Source of the DNA: DASYLJ01 sp964432595
GTDB taxonomy: Bacteria > Desulfobacterota > Binatia > DP-6
Assembly: GCA_964432595.1 (NCBI GenBank)
Contig: CAYSOF010000007.1
Span: 124,001 to 188,000, forward strand
Length of the DNA: 64,000 bases
Reading direction: 5' to 3'
Part shown: positions 1 through 8,387 of the stretch, one piece after another
Numbering within the stretch: the stretch's first letter is position 1
How the letters are laid out: every line of letters begins with the position of its first letter
The notes under the pieces: model-generated
Databases searched by the model: none
The model's input: the letters and a program-made list of their open reading frames with translations, nothing else
What the model was told of the DNA's origin: nothing
Made by a program: the position numbers and the translations under genes

Positions 1-121
1 GCCCGACACGGGCACCGCGTTGGTGCAGCCGGACGGCGAGGGCGGCGCCGATTCCGCGGGCGGCGCCGGTGATGAGCACCGTGCGCCCCGTGAGCAGACG
101 TTCGAGGGTGGCGGCCGTCAT
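1..121 (-). CDS. Short-chain dehydrogenase/reductase, N-terminal fragment
   Basis: This gene runs off the left edge, so only about 40 N-terminal residues are visible. They read MTAATLERLLTGR followed by TVLITGAARGIGAAL, the glycine-rich NAD(P)-binding motif TGxxxGxG of classical SDRs. Substrate cannot be told from this fragment. It lies 43 nt downstream of sppA on the same strand, and a 10-bp perfect inverted repeat sits just upstream of its ATG, which suggests its own regulated promoter rather than simple read-through. Other Rossmann oxidoreductases are possible, but the motif and spacing fit SDR best. Confidence 0.75.
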   Translation of the reverse strand, partial: MTAATLERLLTGRTVLITGAARGIGAALAVRLHQRGARVG

Positions 122-127
122 GCCGCG

Positions 128-150
128 ACGGTAGACACCATGTCTACCGT
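128..150. promoter_or_regulatory. Inverted-repeat operator candidate upstream of the SDR gene
   Basis: ACGGTAGACA and TGTCTACCGT form a perfect 10-bp inverted repeat separated by three bases. Its edge lies 6 bases upstream of the SDR ATG on the minus strand, in the only gap between sppA and that gene. Size and symmetry fit a dimeric TetR- or MarR-type operator. The regulator is not visible in the window and may lie beyond the left edge. A transcript hairpin is the alternative. Confidence 0.55.
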
Positions 151-163
151 GCGCGTCAACCCG

Positions 164-1156
164 CTACTGCGGCGTGAGGCCCGGGGCCCAGAGGTACATG
201 AAGCGCGGGCTCGCCGGCGTCAGGGCCCCGAAGTCGACGGCGAGCAGGTTCACCTGTGGCGCACCGGAGGACCGTGCCGCCACCGTCTCCGTCGCCTCGC
301 CGCGGCGGCGATAGCGGACCACCGTCGCCTCCGTGAGGCCGGCAGTGCGCTTCGCCAGCTCGAGCGCGTCGTGGACCGAGCCGATGTCGTCGACGAGCCC
401 GAGCCGCTGCGCGGTCGGCGCGTCGAAGATCCGGCCGTCGGTGATCTCGGCGAGCCTGCCGGTGTCGAGCCCGGGACGTCCCGTCCGCACGACGTCCACG
501 AAGCGGGCGTGCATGTGGTCGAGCACGCCCTGCACGATGCGCCGCTCCTCCGGCGTCGGCGCCCGCAGCGGCGACAGCAGGTCCTTGTGCGCGCCTGCCT
601 TGTACGTCTCGTTGCGCACGCCGATCTTCGCGAGCAGCCCCTCGAGGTCGAGGCTCAGCAGGATGACGCCGATCGATCCCGTCACCGTCGTCGGGTGCGC
701 GACGATGCGGTCGGCCGCGCAGGCGACGTAGTAGCCGCCCGACGCCGCCGTGTCGGCCAGCGCCGCAATCACCGGCAGGCGCGTGTCGCGCTTGAACCGC
801 AGCAGCTGCCCGTGGATGTCGTCGCTCGCGGTGACGCCGCCGCCCGGGCTGTTGACGCGCAGGACGACCGCCTTGACGCGCGGATCCTCGGCCGCCGCGG
901 TCAGCTCGGCCTCGACGCGCGCGACGGTGCTCTCCTCCTGGACGAGCCCGAACGCGCGCGACGACGGCTCGTCGGTGATGGTGCCCGTGACGTCGATGAG
1001 CGCGATCTTCGCCCGCCCCTCGCCCTCGACGCGCACTTCCTCGAGCGGACGGCGCTCGCCGCCGAAGAGCCCGAACGGGCTGCCGACGACGAACACGCAC
1101 CCCGTCGCCGTCGTGAGCGCGACGAGCAGGAGCGCCAGGTGGCCGACGCGCCTCAC
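164..1156 (-). CDS. sppA: Signal peptide peptidase SppA, short form
   Basis: Membrane-anchored serine protease of family S49 that degrades cleaved signal peptides, 330 aa, the size of the single-domain Bacillus-type enzyme rather than the 67K E. coli protein. An N-terminal hydrophobic stretch ends in TTATGC, a possible but imperfect lipobox. The nucleophile serine is in DTAASGGYYVA and the general-base lysine in KAGAHKDLLSP. The start is GTG at 1156, forming a GTGA overlap with the fumC stop, so the two genes are probably translationally coupled. Downstream is the SDR fragment. Confidence 0.88.
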   Translation of the reverse strand: MRRVGHLALLLVALTTATGCVFVVGSPFGLFGGERRPLEEVRVEGEGRAKIALIDVTGTITDEPSSRAFGLVQEESTVARVEAELTAAAEDPRVKAVVLRVNSPGGGVTASDDIHGQLLRFKRDTRLPVIAALADTAASGGYYVACAADRIVAHPTTVTGSIGVILLSLDLEGLLAKIGVRNETYKAGAHKDLLSPLRAPTPEERRIVQGVLDHMHARFVDVVRTGRPGLDTGRLAEITDGRIFDAPTAQRLGLVDDIGSVHDALELAKRTAGLTEATVVRYRRRGEATETVAARSSGAPQVNLLAVDFGALTPASPRFMYLWAPGLTPQ

Positions 1157-2559
1157 GCCTTCCCGCCGGCGCGACCGCCGTGCGAGAGCTTCTTCAGGTC
1201 GAGGATCTGATCGACCTGCTCCGGCGGCATGACCTTCTCGTCGAGCAGCACCTGGCGGATGCCGACGTCGCGCTTCATCGCCAGCTTGAAGAGCTCCGCC
1301 GCGCGGTCGTAGCCGACGACCGGCGCGATGGCCGTCACCAGCTGTCCCGTGAGCTCGCCATAGCGGCGGCACTGCTCGACGTTCGCCGTGATGCCGACGA
1401 CGCAGCGGCGCGCCAGCACGCGGCAGGCGCCCGCCAGCGCCGCGATGGCCTCGAGCAACGCGTGACCGATGATCGGCATCATCACGTTGAGATCGAGGTT
1501 GCCGCTCATGCCCGACACGGCGATCGTCTGGTCGTGGCCGATCACCATGGCGCACACCTGCGCCATCGCCTCGGGCATCACCGGGTTCACCTTGCCCGGC
1601 ATGATGCTCGACCCCGGCTGCGTCGCCGGCAGCTCGATCTCGTTGAGACCGGTCCGGTTGCCCGACGTGAGCAGCCGCAGGTCGTTCGAGATCTTCATGA
1701 GCCCGACGGCGACGGTGCGCAGCGCGCCCGACGTCTCGACGGCGGCGTCGCGGTTCTGCATCGCCTCGAAGAGGTTCGGCGCCTGGCGGAACGGCAGCCC
1801 GGTGACGCGCGCGAGATCGGCGGCGACCTTCTCGCCGAATCCGGGCGGCGCGTTGATGCCGGTGCCCGCCGCGGTGCCGCCGATCGGCAGCTCGCCGAGG
1901 TGCTTCAGCGTCGCCTGCACGCGCTCGATGCCGTGGCGCACGACGCTCGCGTAGCCGGAGAACTCCTGCCCGAGCGTGATCGGCACCGCGTCCTGCAGAT
2001 GCGTGCGCGCCGCCTTCACGACGTCGGCGAACTTCTCGGCGCGGTCCTCGAACGCGTCGGCGAGCTCCTCGAGCGCGGGCAGCAGCTGGTGCTGCACGTC
2101 GCTGTACGCCGCCACGTGGATCGCCGTGGGGAAGACGTCGTTCGTGCTCTGCCCCATGTTCACGTGGTCGTTCGGATGGACCGACTTGTCGCCGCGCGTG
2201 CCGCCGTTCAGCTCGATCGCGCGGTTCGCGATGACCTCGTTCGTGTTCATGTTCGTCGAGGTCCCCGAGCCGGTCTGGAAGACGTCGAGGACGAACTCTC
2301 CGTCGAGCGCGCCCTCGGACACTTCGGTGGCGGCGCGGACGATGGCGTCGGCGACCTTCGGATCGAGCAGCCCGAGCTCGGCGTTCACGCGCGCGCACGC
2401 GGCTTTGATCAGGCCGAGCGCCCGGATGAAGCTGCGGCCGAAGCGCAGGCCGGAGATCGGGAAGTTCTCGAGGGCGCGCGCGGTTTGCGCGCCGTAGTAG
2501 GCGTTCGCGGGGACGACCATCTCCCCCATGCTGTCGCGCTCGATCCGGGTGTCCGCCAT
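1153..2559 (-). CDS. fumC: Fumarate hydratase, class II
   Basis: Interconverts fumarate and L-malate in the TCA cycle. Length of 468 aa is typical of the iron-free, homotetrameric class II enzyme. Visible motifs are the N-terminal YYGAQTARALENF, the TSTNMNTNEV segment and the superfamily signature GSSIMPGKVNPV, which carries the catalytic serine loop. The gene is not with the other TCA genes (icd, mdh, sucCD at 41-48 kb) but follows rtcB and overlaps sppA by four bases. Aspartase and argininosuccinate lyase share the fold; the overall sequence fits fumarase. Confidence 0.95.
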   Translation of the reverse strand: MADTRIERDSMGEMVVPANAYYGAQTARALENFPISGLRFGRSFIRALGLIKAACARVNAELGLLDPKVADAIVRAATEVSEGALDGEFVLDVFQTGSGTSTNMNTNEVIANRAIELNGGTRGDKSVHPNDHVNMGQSTNDVFPTAIHVAAYSDVQHQLLPALEELADAFEDRAEKFADVVKAARTHLQDAVPITLGQEFSGYASVVRHGIERVQATLKHLGELPIGGTAAGTGINAPPGFGEKVAADLARVTGLPFRQAPNLFEAMQNRDAAVETSGALRTVAVGLMKISNDLRLLTSGNRTGLNEIELPATQPGSSIMPGKVNPVMPEAMAQVCAMVIGHDQTIAVSGMSGNLDLNVMMPIIGHALLEAIAALAGACRVLARRCVVGITANVEQCRRYGELTGQLVTAIAPVVGYDRAAELFKLAMKRDVGIRQVLLDEKVMPPEQVDQILDLKKLSHGGRAGGKA

Positions 2560-2611
2560 GGTCGCGGTTCCCTATCACCCCTCCCCGGCAAGGCAAGGAC
2601 TGGCGCGGCCT

Positions 2612-4042
2612 TCAGCCCTTCACGACGGCCAGGGGCCGGAGGCGGACGACGGGCCGGGCCAGGCCCGCCCGGGCGATCACGTCGACCACGTCGGTGACGT
2701 CCTTGTAGGCCCACGGCATCTCCTCGGCGATGCCCGCGAGCGAACGTGCCCGGACCGTGACGCCGCGCTCGCGCAGGTTCGCGACCAGGTCGATGCCGCG
2801 GCCGTGCTGCTTCGCCTGGCTGCGGCTCATCAGCCGTCCGGCCCCGTGGCATGCGGTGTGGAACGTGTCCGCGCTCCCGGCGGCGCCGAGCAGCAGATAG
2901 GAGTGGCGCCCCATGTCGCCGGGCAGCACGACCGGCTGCCCGACCGCGCGCAGCGTGGCCGGCAGGCGCGCATGCCCCGCGGGCAGCGCCCGCGTCGCGC
3001 CCTTGCGATGGATGCACAGCCGGCGCGGGCGACCGTCGACGTCGTGCTCCTCGAACGACGCGACGTTGTGGCAGACGTCCCAGACGAGCGCGCTGCCGAG
3101 CGCGTCGGCGCCGATGCCGAGCGCGTCGCTCAGCGCGCGCTCGGCCAGCCCCGTCATCACCTGACGGTTGGCCCACGCGAAGTTCGCCGCGGCCGCCATC
3201 GCGGCGAGATACGCGCGGCCCTCGCCGGACCGGATCGGGACGCACGCGAGCTGGCGATCGGGCACCGTGATCCCATGCCGCGCCATCGCCGGCCCCATCG
3301 CGCGCACCGCCTCGTCGCACACCTGATGGCCGAGCCCGCGCGAGCCGGAGTGGATCATCAACGTCACCTGGTCGAGCGCCAGGCCGAGCGCCTCCGCGCC
3401 GTCCGCGTCGAGCACCGCGTCGACGACCTGCAGCTCGAGGAAGTGGTTGCCGGAGCCGAGCGTGCCCAGCTGCGGCCGCCCGCGCGTCAGCGCGATCTCG
3501 GAGACGGCGGCCGGATCGGCGGTGCGCATGCATCCGCCCTCTTCCATCCGCTCGAGGTCGCTGGCCCGCCCGAAGCCCTGGTCGACCGCCCACGCCGCCC
3601 CGCGCGCCAGCACGCGCCGCTGGTCGGCCGGCGAGAGGCGCAGCCCGCCCGTGTTGCCGACGCCGGCGGGAATGGCCGCGTACAGCCGATCGGCGATGCG
3701 CGGGACGTCGTCGCGCACCGCGTGGACGTCGAGCCGCGTCCGCAGGAGCCGCACGCCGCAGTTGATGTCGAAGCCGATGCCGCCGGGCGAGACGACGCCG
3801 TCGTCCGCGTCGACTGCCGCGACGCCGCCGATCGGGAAGCCGTAGCCCCAGTGGACGTCGGGCATGGCCATCGACGCGCGCACGATGCCCGGCAGGTGCG
3901 CGACGTTGCGCACCTGCGCCAGCGCCGGGTCGTCGCGCAGCGCGCGCATCATCGCCTCGCTCGCCCAGATGCGCCCGGGCACGTGCATGGCGTCGCGGCG
4001 GGGAATCTCCCACTCGACGTCGCCGACTCGACGGAGCTCCAT
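2612..4042 (-). CDS. rtcB: RNA-splicing ligase RtcB
   Basis: GTP- and Mn-dependent ligase that joins RNA 2',3'-cyclic-phosphate or 3'-phosphate ends to 5'-OH ends in RNA repair and tRNA splicing. The 476 aa include the metal-binding segments MPDVHWGYGFPIGG and GGIGFDINCGVR, HSGSRGLGHQ, and CHGAGRLMSRSQAK, the region carrying the histidine that becomes guanylylated. I chose the ATG at 4042, giving MELRRVGDVEW; longer versions would overlap the archease gene. It sits 5 nt after archease, its known activator, so the two form an RNA-repair pair. Confidence 0.95.
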   Translation of the reverse strand: MELRRVGDVEWEIPRRDAMHVPGRIWASEAMMRALRDDPALAQVRNVAHLPGIVRASMAMPDVHWGYGFPIGGVAAVDADDGVVSPGGIGFDINCGVRLLRTRLDVHAVRDDVPRIADRLYAAIPAGVGNTGGLRLSPADQRRVLARGAAWAVDQGFGRASDLERMEEGGCMRTADPAAVSEIALTRGRPQLGTLGSGNHFLELQVVDAVLDADGAEALGLALDQVTLMIHSGSRGLGHQVCDEAVRAMGPAMARHGITVPDRQLACVPIRSGEGRAYLAAMAAAANFAWANRQVMTGLAERALSDALGIGADALGSALVWDVCHNVASFEEHDVDGRPRRLCIHRKGATRALPAGHARLPATLRAVGQPVVLPGDMGRHSYLLLGAAGSADTFHTACHGAGRLMSRSQAKQHGRGIDLVANLRERGVTVRARSLAGIAEEMPWAYKDVTDVVDVIARAGLARPVVRLRPLAVVKG

Positions 4043-4047
4043 GCCGA

Positions 4048-4488
4048 TCAGATATCCACGATGACGCGCGCCCACCAGCCGTCATCGCGCTCCTCGACGG
4101 CGAGCTCGTGCCACGTCACGGCCTTCACCTCCTGATATGGGCGGCTCGAAAGCGCGTCGGGCGCATCGTCGACGGCGAGCCGAGCGTCCAGTGACGTCGC
4201 ATCGACGTGCGCGACGTCGACGGCCCATACGACGCATCCGTGCGCGAGGATCAAGACGAGGACGTCGGAGAGGAAGCGATGCAGCAGGTCCGCCAGACCG
4301 TCGGCGCGCACAACGACGGAGCGCTCGCTGCGCACCACCGCGCCGCCCGGGTCGACGACGATCCCCATCAACCCGAGCGCCGCCCGCTCGAAGAGCGCCG
4401 CCAAGGTCGGCGCGACGACGGTGAACCCGGCATCCGCCGTATGCGCGATCTCACGGACGTGCGGCACGGCATCGGGATGGGTGGTCAT
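4048..4488 (-). CDS. Archease, RtcB cofactor protein
   Basis: Small acidic protein of 146 aa that accelerates RtcB guanylylation and allows multiple turnover. The archease hallmark HTADAGF is near the N-terminus, followed by LLHRFLSDVLVLI and the C-terminal VKAVTWHELAVEE and RVIVDI, with conserved acidic residues expected to bind the metal. ATG at 4488 is preferred over a TTG three codons earlier. The stop lies 5 nt before the rtcB ATG, so co-expression is near certain. Many proteobacterial rtcB genes lack this partner. Confidence 0.9.
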   Translation of the reverse strand: MTTHPDAVPHVREIAHTADAGFTVVAPTLAALFERAALGLMGIVVDPGGAVVRSERSVVVRADGLADLLHRFLSDVLVLILAHGCVVWAVDVAHVDATSLDARLAVDDAPDALSSRPYQEVKAVTWHELAVEERDDGWWARVIVDI

Positions 4489-4514
4489 GGCTCGCAACCC
4501 ATGCGTACCACGTA

Positions 4515-4542
4515 TGACGCGCCGGCTTCGCCGGCCGCGTCA
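4515..4542 (-). other. Hairpin upstream of archease
   Basis: TGACGCGCCGGC and GCCGGCcGCGTCA pair over 12 bp with one bulged base around a TTC loop. The hairpin lies 27 bases upstream of the archease start, in the only gap of this operon. It could be part of a leader or a second terminator for the metal-transport gene upstream. There is no T-run to decide between these. Confidence 0.4.
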
Positions 4543-4578
4543 CCCCGCCCGCGCGGAAACGCCCGCCCCACACTCGCC

Positions 4579-4603
4579 CCGACCCGAGCGCAGCTCGGGT
4601 CGG
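4579..4603 (-). terminator. Terminator-like hairpin after the CDF transporter
   Basis: CCGACCCGAGC, loop GCA, GCTCGGGTCGG: a perfect 11-bp stem 3 bases past the stop of the cation-efflux gene. It separates the surE-pcm-nlpD-apt-CDF run from the archease-rtcB-fumC-sppA run. No T-tract follows, as is common in high-GC genomes. Confidence 0.6.
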
Positions 4604-4606
4604 CGA

Positions 4607-5539
4607 TTAATGCCCGGGCTCCTTCGCCTGCCGCGCGCGATCGTGCTCGAGCTGGATCGTCACGTGCTCGATGTGGAACCGCTCGCCGCAGACCGCTTCC
4701 ATCGCGTCGATCATGCGATCGTCGGACACGACCTCGGTGACGAGCGCATGTGCCGAAAGCGCGTAGCGACCCGTCGTGAGCGTCCACACGTGCAGGTCGT
4801 GCACCGCCTCGACGCCCGGCACGTCTTCGAGCGCGCGCTGCAGCGCATCGACGTCGACGTGCGCGGGGCACGCCTCCATCAGCACGTCCACCGCGTCGCG
4901 CACCAGCGACCACGAGCTGAACAGGATGAGCAGCGCGATCAGCACGCTCACCAGCGCGTCGATCGGATACCAGCCCGTCAGCAGCATCACGATCGCAGCG
5001 ACGATGGCGCCCACCGAGCCGAGCAGGTCGGACATCACGTGCAGGTACGCGCCGCGGAGGTTCAGGCTGCTCTCCTGATGCGCGTGCAGCCGCCACGCGA
5101 CCACGACGTTCACCACGAGACCCAGCACCGCGAGCCACAGCATGCCGCCCGCCGCGACCGGCTCGGGCTCGTGCAGGCGGTCCCACGCTTCCAGCGTGAT
5201 GAAGAAGACGACGATCCACAGCACGACGCCGTTCACGAGCGCCGCGAGGATCTCCGCGCGGTAGTATCCGAAGGTCTTGCGCTCGCTCGCAGGGCGGCTG
5301 CCGATCCAGAGCGCGAACAGCGTCAGCGCGAGCGCGCCGACGTCGGTGAGCATGTGCGCCGCGTCGCTGAGCAGCGCCAGGCTGTTGGTCCACCAGCCGC
5401 CGACGAGCTCGGCCACGCACAGCACCGAGCTGACGACGAGCCCGGTGCGCACCGCGCCGCGCTCGCCGGCGTGGTCGCGATCGTGGGAATGGCCGTGCGC
5501 ATGGCCGTGCCCGTGCGCGTGGTCGTGCCCCGCGCCCAT
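4607..5539 (-). CDS. Cation diffusion facilitator family metal exporter
   Basis: Inner-membrane divalent-metal/proton antiporter of the ZitB/CzcD type, 310 aa. The N-terminus is a histidine-rich metal-binding tail of HGH repeats (residues 4-23). Six transmembrane helices follow, with the transport-site pairs DAAHMLTD in helix 2 and HVMSD in helix 5, then a cytoplasmic domain ending HIEHVTIQLE. This spacing is typical of zinc transporters. It starts 6 nt after apt and ends at a strong hairpin, so it is the last gene of the surE-led run. Exact metal specificity is inferred. Confidence 0.93.
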   Translation of the reverse strand: MGAGHDHAHGHGHAHGHSHDRDHAGERGAVRTGLVVSSVLCVAELVGGWWTNSLALLSDAAHMLTDVGALALTLFALWIGSRPASERKTFGYYRAEILAALVNGVVLWIVVFFITLEAWDRLHEPEPVAAGGMLWLAVLGLVVNVVVAWRLHAHQESSLNLRGAYLHVMSDLLGSVGAIVAAIVMLLTGWYPIDALVSVLIALLILFSSWSLVRDAVDVLMEACPAHVDVDALQRALEDVPGVEAVHDLHVWTLTTGRYALSAHALVTEVVSDDRMIDAMEAVCGERFHIEHVTIQLEHDRARQAKEPGH

Positions 5540-5545
5540 GCCGGA

Positions 5546-6058
5546 TCACACGGTGAGAAGCGTGTGCACCTGGCAGCCGGCCAGCTTCTGCCGTCCCGGA
5601 AGGAATCCGAGCTCGACCAGGAACGCGGCGCCGACGACCTCGCCGCCGCACTGCTTCACCAGCTCGATCGCCGCGCCGGCGGTCCCGCCCGTCGCCAGGA
5701 GATCGTCGATCAGGAGGACGCGCTTGTGCCGGCCGAGACCGTCGTGGTGGATCTCGAGCGTGTCGGTGCCGTACTCGAGCTCGTAGCTCGCCTGGTGCGT
5801 GCGGTACGGCAGCTTGCCGGGCTTGCGCACGACGGCGAGGCCCGCGCCCAGCGCATAGGCGGCCGCGGCGCCGACGATGAACCCGCGCGACTCGACCCCG
5901 AGCACGACGTCGCACTTCCCGCGGAACGGCGCGACGAGCGCGTCGACGGTCTCCTTGAACGCGGGGCCGTCCGCCAGGAGCGGCGTGATGTCCTTGAAGA
6001 CGATGCCGGGCTTCGGGAAGTCGGGCACGTCGCGGATGTGCTTGGCGATGTCGATCAT
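5546..6058 (-). CDS. apt: Adenine phosphoribosyltransferase
   Basis: Converts adenine and PRPP to AMP and pyrophosphate. The 170 aa match the usual length. The N-terminal VPDFPKPGIVFKDITPLL is characteristic of bacterial Apt, and VLLIDDLLATGGTA is the PRPP-binding loop. Its ATG at 6058 overlaps the stop of the NlpD-like gene (ATGA). Adenine could come from methylthioadenosine phosphorylase, encoded at 32098-32964. Confidence 0.95.
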   Translation of the reverse strand: MIDIAKHIRDVPDFPKPGIVFKDITPLLADGPAFKETVDALVAPFRGKCDVVLGVESRGFIVGAAAAYALGAGLAVVRKPGKLPYRTHQASYELEYGTDTLEIHHDGLGRHKRVLLIDDLLATGGTAGAAIELVKQCGGEVVGAAFLVELGFLPGRQKLAGCQVHTLLTV

Positions 6059-6765
6059 GAGTCTCGCTTTCCTGCCCGCGTCCCGCTGCTCGCCGTGCTG
6101 CCCGCGATGGGCGGCAGGAAGTAGAGCGGATTGCGCGCGATGTTGTCCTTGCGGATCTCGAAGTGGAGGTTTGGTCCCGTGGTCTTGCCCGTCTCGCCGA
6201 CCAGCGCGATCACGTCGCCCTGGCGCACGACGTCGCCCGCCCGCGTCTGGTTCTCCTTGTTGTGCGCGTAGACGCTGGCGTAGCCGCCGTCGTGCTCGAT
6301 GATGACGATGTTGCCGTAGCCGCGGAGCTCGTCGGCGTAGAGAATGCGGCCGCCCCGCGCCGCACGCACCGGTGTGCCCTCCGGCGCACTCACGTCGATG
6401 CCGTCGTGATGACTCGCGCGCCGCGGCCCGAACGTCGACGAGACGGTGCCGGCGCTCACCGGCCACACGAACGGCGACGGCCCGGACGGCAGCTCGCGCG
6501 CCGACGGCCGCTCGCTGCGCGCCTGCGTCGGCGTGATCACGTCGACGGGGAGCTGGCGCGTGGCCGCGGGGACACGGATGACCTGCCCGATCTCGATGCG
6601 GTCGGGATTCGCGATGCCGTTCAGGCGCGCGAGCTCGCGGTGGTTCACGCCGTATGCCTGTCCGATCCGATACAGGTTCTCACCCGGCTTGACCGTGTGC
6701 TGGAGCGCGGACGTGCCGCAGCCCGCCGCCACCAATGCACCCACCAACCACCCAGCCCACCGCAC
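6055..6765 (-). CDS. NlpD-like lipoprotein: LysM plus M23 (LytM) domain
   Basis: 236-aa envelope protein. The signal peptide ends in the lipobox LVAAGC. A LysM domain (about residues 23-67, HTVKPGENLYRIGQAYGV) binds peptidoglycan, and a LytM/M23 domain follows at about 98-220. HDGID keeps the first His and Asp metal ligands, but the usual HLHFE motif reads NLHFEIR, so one active-site histidine is Asn. That resembles NlpD/EnvC-type amidase activators, which are catalytically degenerate. Position after pcm and surE mirrors surE-pcm-nlpD of gammaproteobacteria, but no rpoS follows. Confidence 0.88.
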   Translation of the reverse strand: MRWAGWLVGALVAAGCGTSALQHTVKPGENLYRIGQAYGVNHRELARLNGIANPDRIEIGQVIRVPAATRQLPVDVITPTQARSERPSARELPSGPSPFVWPVSAGTVSSTFGPRRASHHDGIDVSAPEGTPVRAARGGRILYADELRGYGNIVIIEHDGGYASVYAHNKENQTRAGDVVRQGDVIALVGETGKTTGPNLHFEIRKDNIARNPLYFLPPIAGSTASSGTRAGKRDS

Positions 6766-6801
6766 GCCCGACCTCCCAGGCCGGCGGAGTCTCCTCCGCT
6801 G

Positions 6802-7458
6802 CTACTGTTCCTCCCAGCCGTACGTTCCGTGCAGCTTCACGAAGCGACACTCGCCGAGATACTCCTCCGCGAACCCCTCCGGGCCGCGGCGCAGCCGCAC
6901 CAGCGTCTGCAGCTCCTCCTCGCCCATCGGCAGGACGAGGCAGCCTTCGGGCGCGAGCTGCGTCAGGAGCGGCCGCGGGATCTGCGGCGCGCCGGCGGTG
7001 ACGACGATCGCGTCGTAGGGCGCGCCGTCGACCCAGCCGAGCGTCCCGTCGCCGACCTCGATCGTCACGCGCTCCGCGAGCCCGGCGGACTCCAGCGCCG
7101 ACTGCGCGCGGGCGGCCAGCGCCGGCAGGCGCTCGATGGTGACGACGTCGGCACCCATCGCCGCGAGCACCGCGGCCTGGTAGCCCGAGCCCGTTCCGAC
7201 CTCGAGCACGCGCTGGCCCTCGCCCTTCAACGTGAGCGCTTCGCTCATCAGGCCGACCATGTAGGGCTGGGAGATGGTCTGATGATCGCCGATCGGCAGC
7301 GGCTCGTCGTCGTAGGCGCGCTCGTGCAGCTCGGGCGGCACGAACAGCTCGCGCGGCACGAGCCGCATCGCGGCCAGCACGCGGAGATCGGAGAGCCCCC
7401 GCTTGACGAGCTGCTCGCTCACCATCCGTCTGCGCGCGAGTTCGAAGTCGCTGGACAT
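6802..7458 (-). CDS. pcm: Protein-L-isoaspartate O-methyltransferase
   Basis: Methylates L-isoaspartyl residues in damaged proteins using SAM, starting their repair. It has 218 aa. Typical features are RRRMVSEQLVKRG at the N-terminus, GDHQTISQPYMVGLM, the SAM-binding motif VLEVGTGSGYQAAVLA, and YDAIVVTAGAPQIP. It starts 11 nt after surE, the usual partner, and was probably co-transcribed with it as a stress and survival unit. Confidence 0.95.
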   Translation of the reverse strand: MSSDFELARRRMVSEQLVKRGLSDLRVLAAMRLVPRELFVPPELHERAYDDEPLPIGDHQTISQPYMVGLMSEALTLKGEGQRVLEVGTGSGYQAAVLAAMGADVVTIERLPALAARAQSALESAGLAERVTIEVGDGTLGWVDGAPYDAIVVTAGAPQIPRPLLTQLAPEGCLVLPMGEEELQTLVRLRRGPEGFAEEYLGECRFVKLHGTYGWEEQ

Positions 7459-7469
7459 CTGCCGGCCGC

Positions 7470-8231
7470 TCAGAGTTCCTGCTCGAGCCGCTGGAGGGCG
7501 GCGAACGAGGCGTAGTTGGTCAAGTCGAGGTGAATCGGGGTGACCGAGATCTGCCCGCGGCTGCAGGCGTGGAAGTCGGTGCCCTCCTCTTCCACGAATG
7601 CCAGCTCCTCGCCGCCGATCCAGTAGTATTTTCGCCCGCGCGGATCGACCTTCTCGACGATGGCGTCGCCGTAGCGGCGCTTGCCCATCCGCGTGAGCGC
7701 GACGCCCGTCGGCGACTCGCCGTCGGCGAAGCGCGGGACGTTGACGTTGAGCAGCGTGTCGGGCGGCAACGGCTCGGCCAGCACGCGGCCGACGAGCCGC
7801 GACGCGAACTCCGCCGCGATCGCGAAGTCCCAGGGCCCGCGGCCGATCTGGGACACGGCGATCGATGGGACGCCGAGGAGCGTGCCCTCCATCGCCGCGC
7901 TGACGGTGCCCGAGTACGTCACGTCGTCGCCGAGGTTCGCGCCCTTGTTGATGCCGGAGACCACGAGCGCGGGCCGCGCCTTCAGGATGGCGTTGATCGC
8001 GAGGTTCACGCAGTCGGTCGGCGTGCCGTCGACGGTGTAGCGATCGGTCCCGACCTCGTCGATGCGTAGCGGTCTATGCAGCGTGAGCGCATGGCTGACC
8101 GCACTCTGCTCGCGATCGGGCGCGACGACGACCACCCGTCCGTGTGCACTGACGGCCTCGGCCAGCGCCGTGAGCCCTTCGGAGAGGATGCCGTCATCGT
8201 TGCAGACGAGGATGAGCGGCGCGGGATCCAT
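7470..8231 (-). CDS. surE: 5'/3'-nucleotidase SurE
   Basis: Metal-dependent nucleoside-monophosphate phosphatase, 253 aa. The N-terminal LVCNDDGI contains the paired aspartates that bind the metal; PDREQSAVSHALTL and VVSGINKGANLGDDVTYSGT are family signatures. ATG at 8231 gives MDPAPLILVCNDDG, so longer versions toward 8255 are unlikely. It opens the surE-pcm-nlpD-apt-CDF run. A tRNA-Pro gene lies 73 bases upstream on the same strand. Confidence 0.95.
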   Translation of the reverse strand: MDPAPLILVCNDDGILSEGLTALAEAVSAHGRVVVVAPDREQSAVSHALTLHRPLRIDEVGTDRYTVDGTPTDCVNLAINAILKARPALVVSGINKGANLGDDVTYSGTVSAAMEGTLLGVPSIAVSQIGRGPWDFAIAAEFASRLVGRVLAEPLPPDTLLNVNVPRFADGESPTGVALTRMGKRRYGDAIVEKVDPRGRKYYWIGGEELAFVEEEGTDFHACSRGQISVTPIHLDLTNYASFAALQRLEQEL

Positions 8232-8304
8232 GAGGCCCGGGCAAAGTGCCACCAAGGCGGCGACGCTGCAAGCTCAAACGCCGCCGCCTCGGGTGCACCG
8301 AGAG

Positions 8305-8378
8305 TCGGGGCGAGCCGATTTGAACGGCCGACCACTCGCACCCCAAGCGAGTGCGCTACCTGGCTGCGCCACGCCCCG
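8305..8378 (-). tRNA. tRNA-Pro (anticodon GGG)
   Basis: On the minus strand a 74-nt cloverleaf can be drawn. The acceptor arms CGGGGCG and CGCCCCG are fully paired with discriminator A. The D arm is GCGCAGCCAGGTAGCGC. The anticodon stem-loop CACTCGC TTGGGGT GCGAGTG carries GGG, and the T loop contains GTTCAAATC. The 3' CCA is not encoded. A good sigma-70 promoter lies immediately upstream. Confidence 0.95.
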
Positions 8379-8387
8379 TGACGGCGT

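Noticed and set aside
4128..4160. TGGCAC-like sigma-54 motif near archease
   Set aside because: GTGGCACGAGC occurs within archease coding sequence without a properly spaced TTGC, so it is chance.
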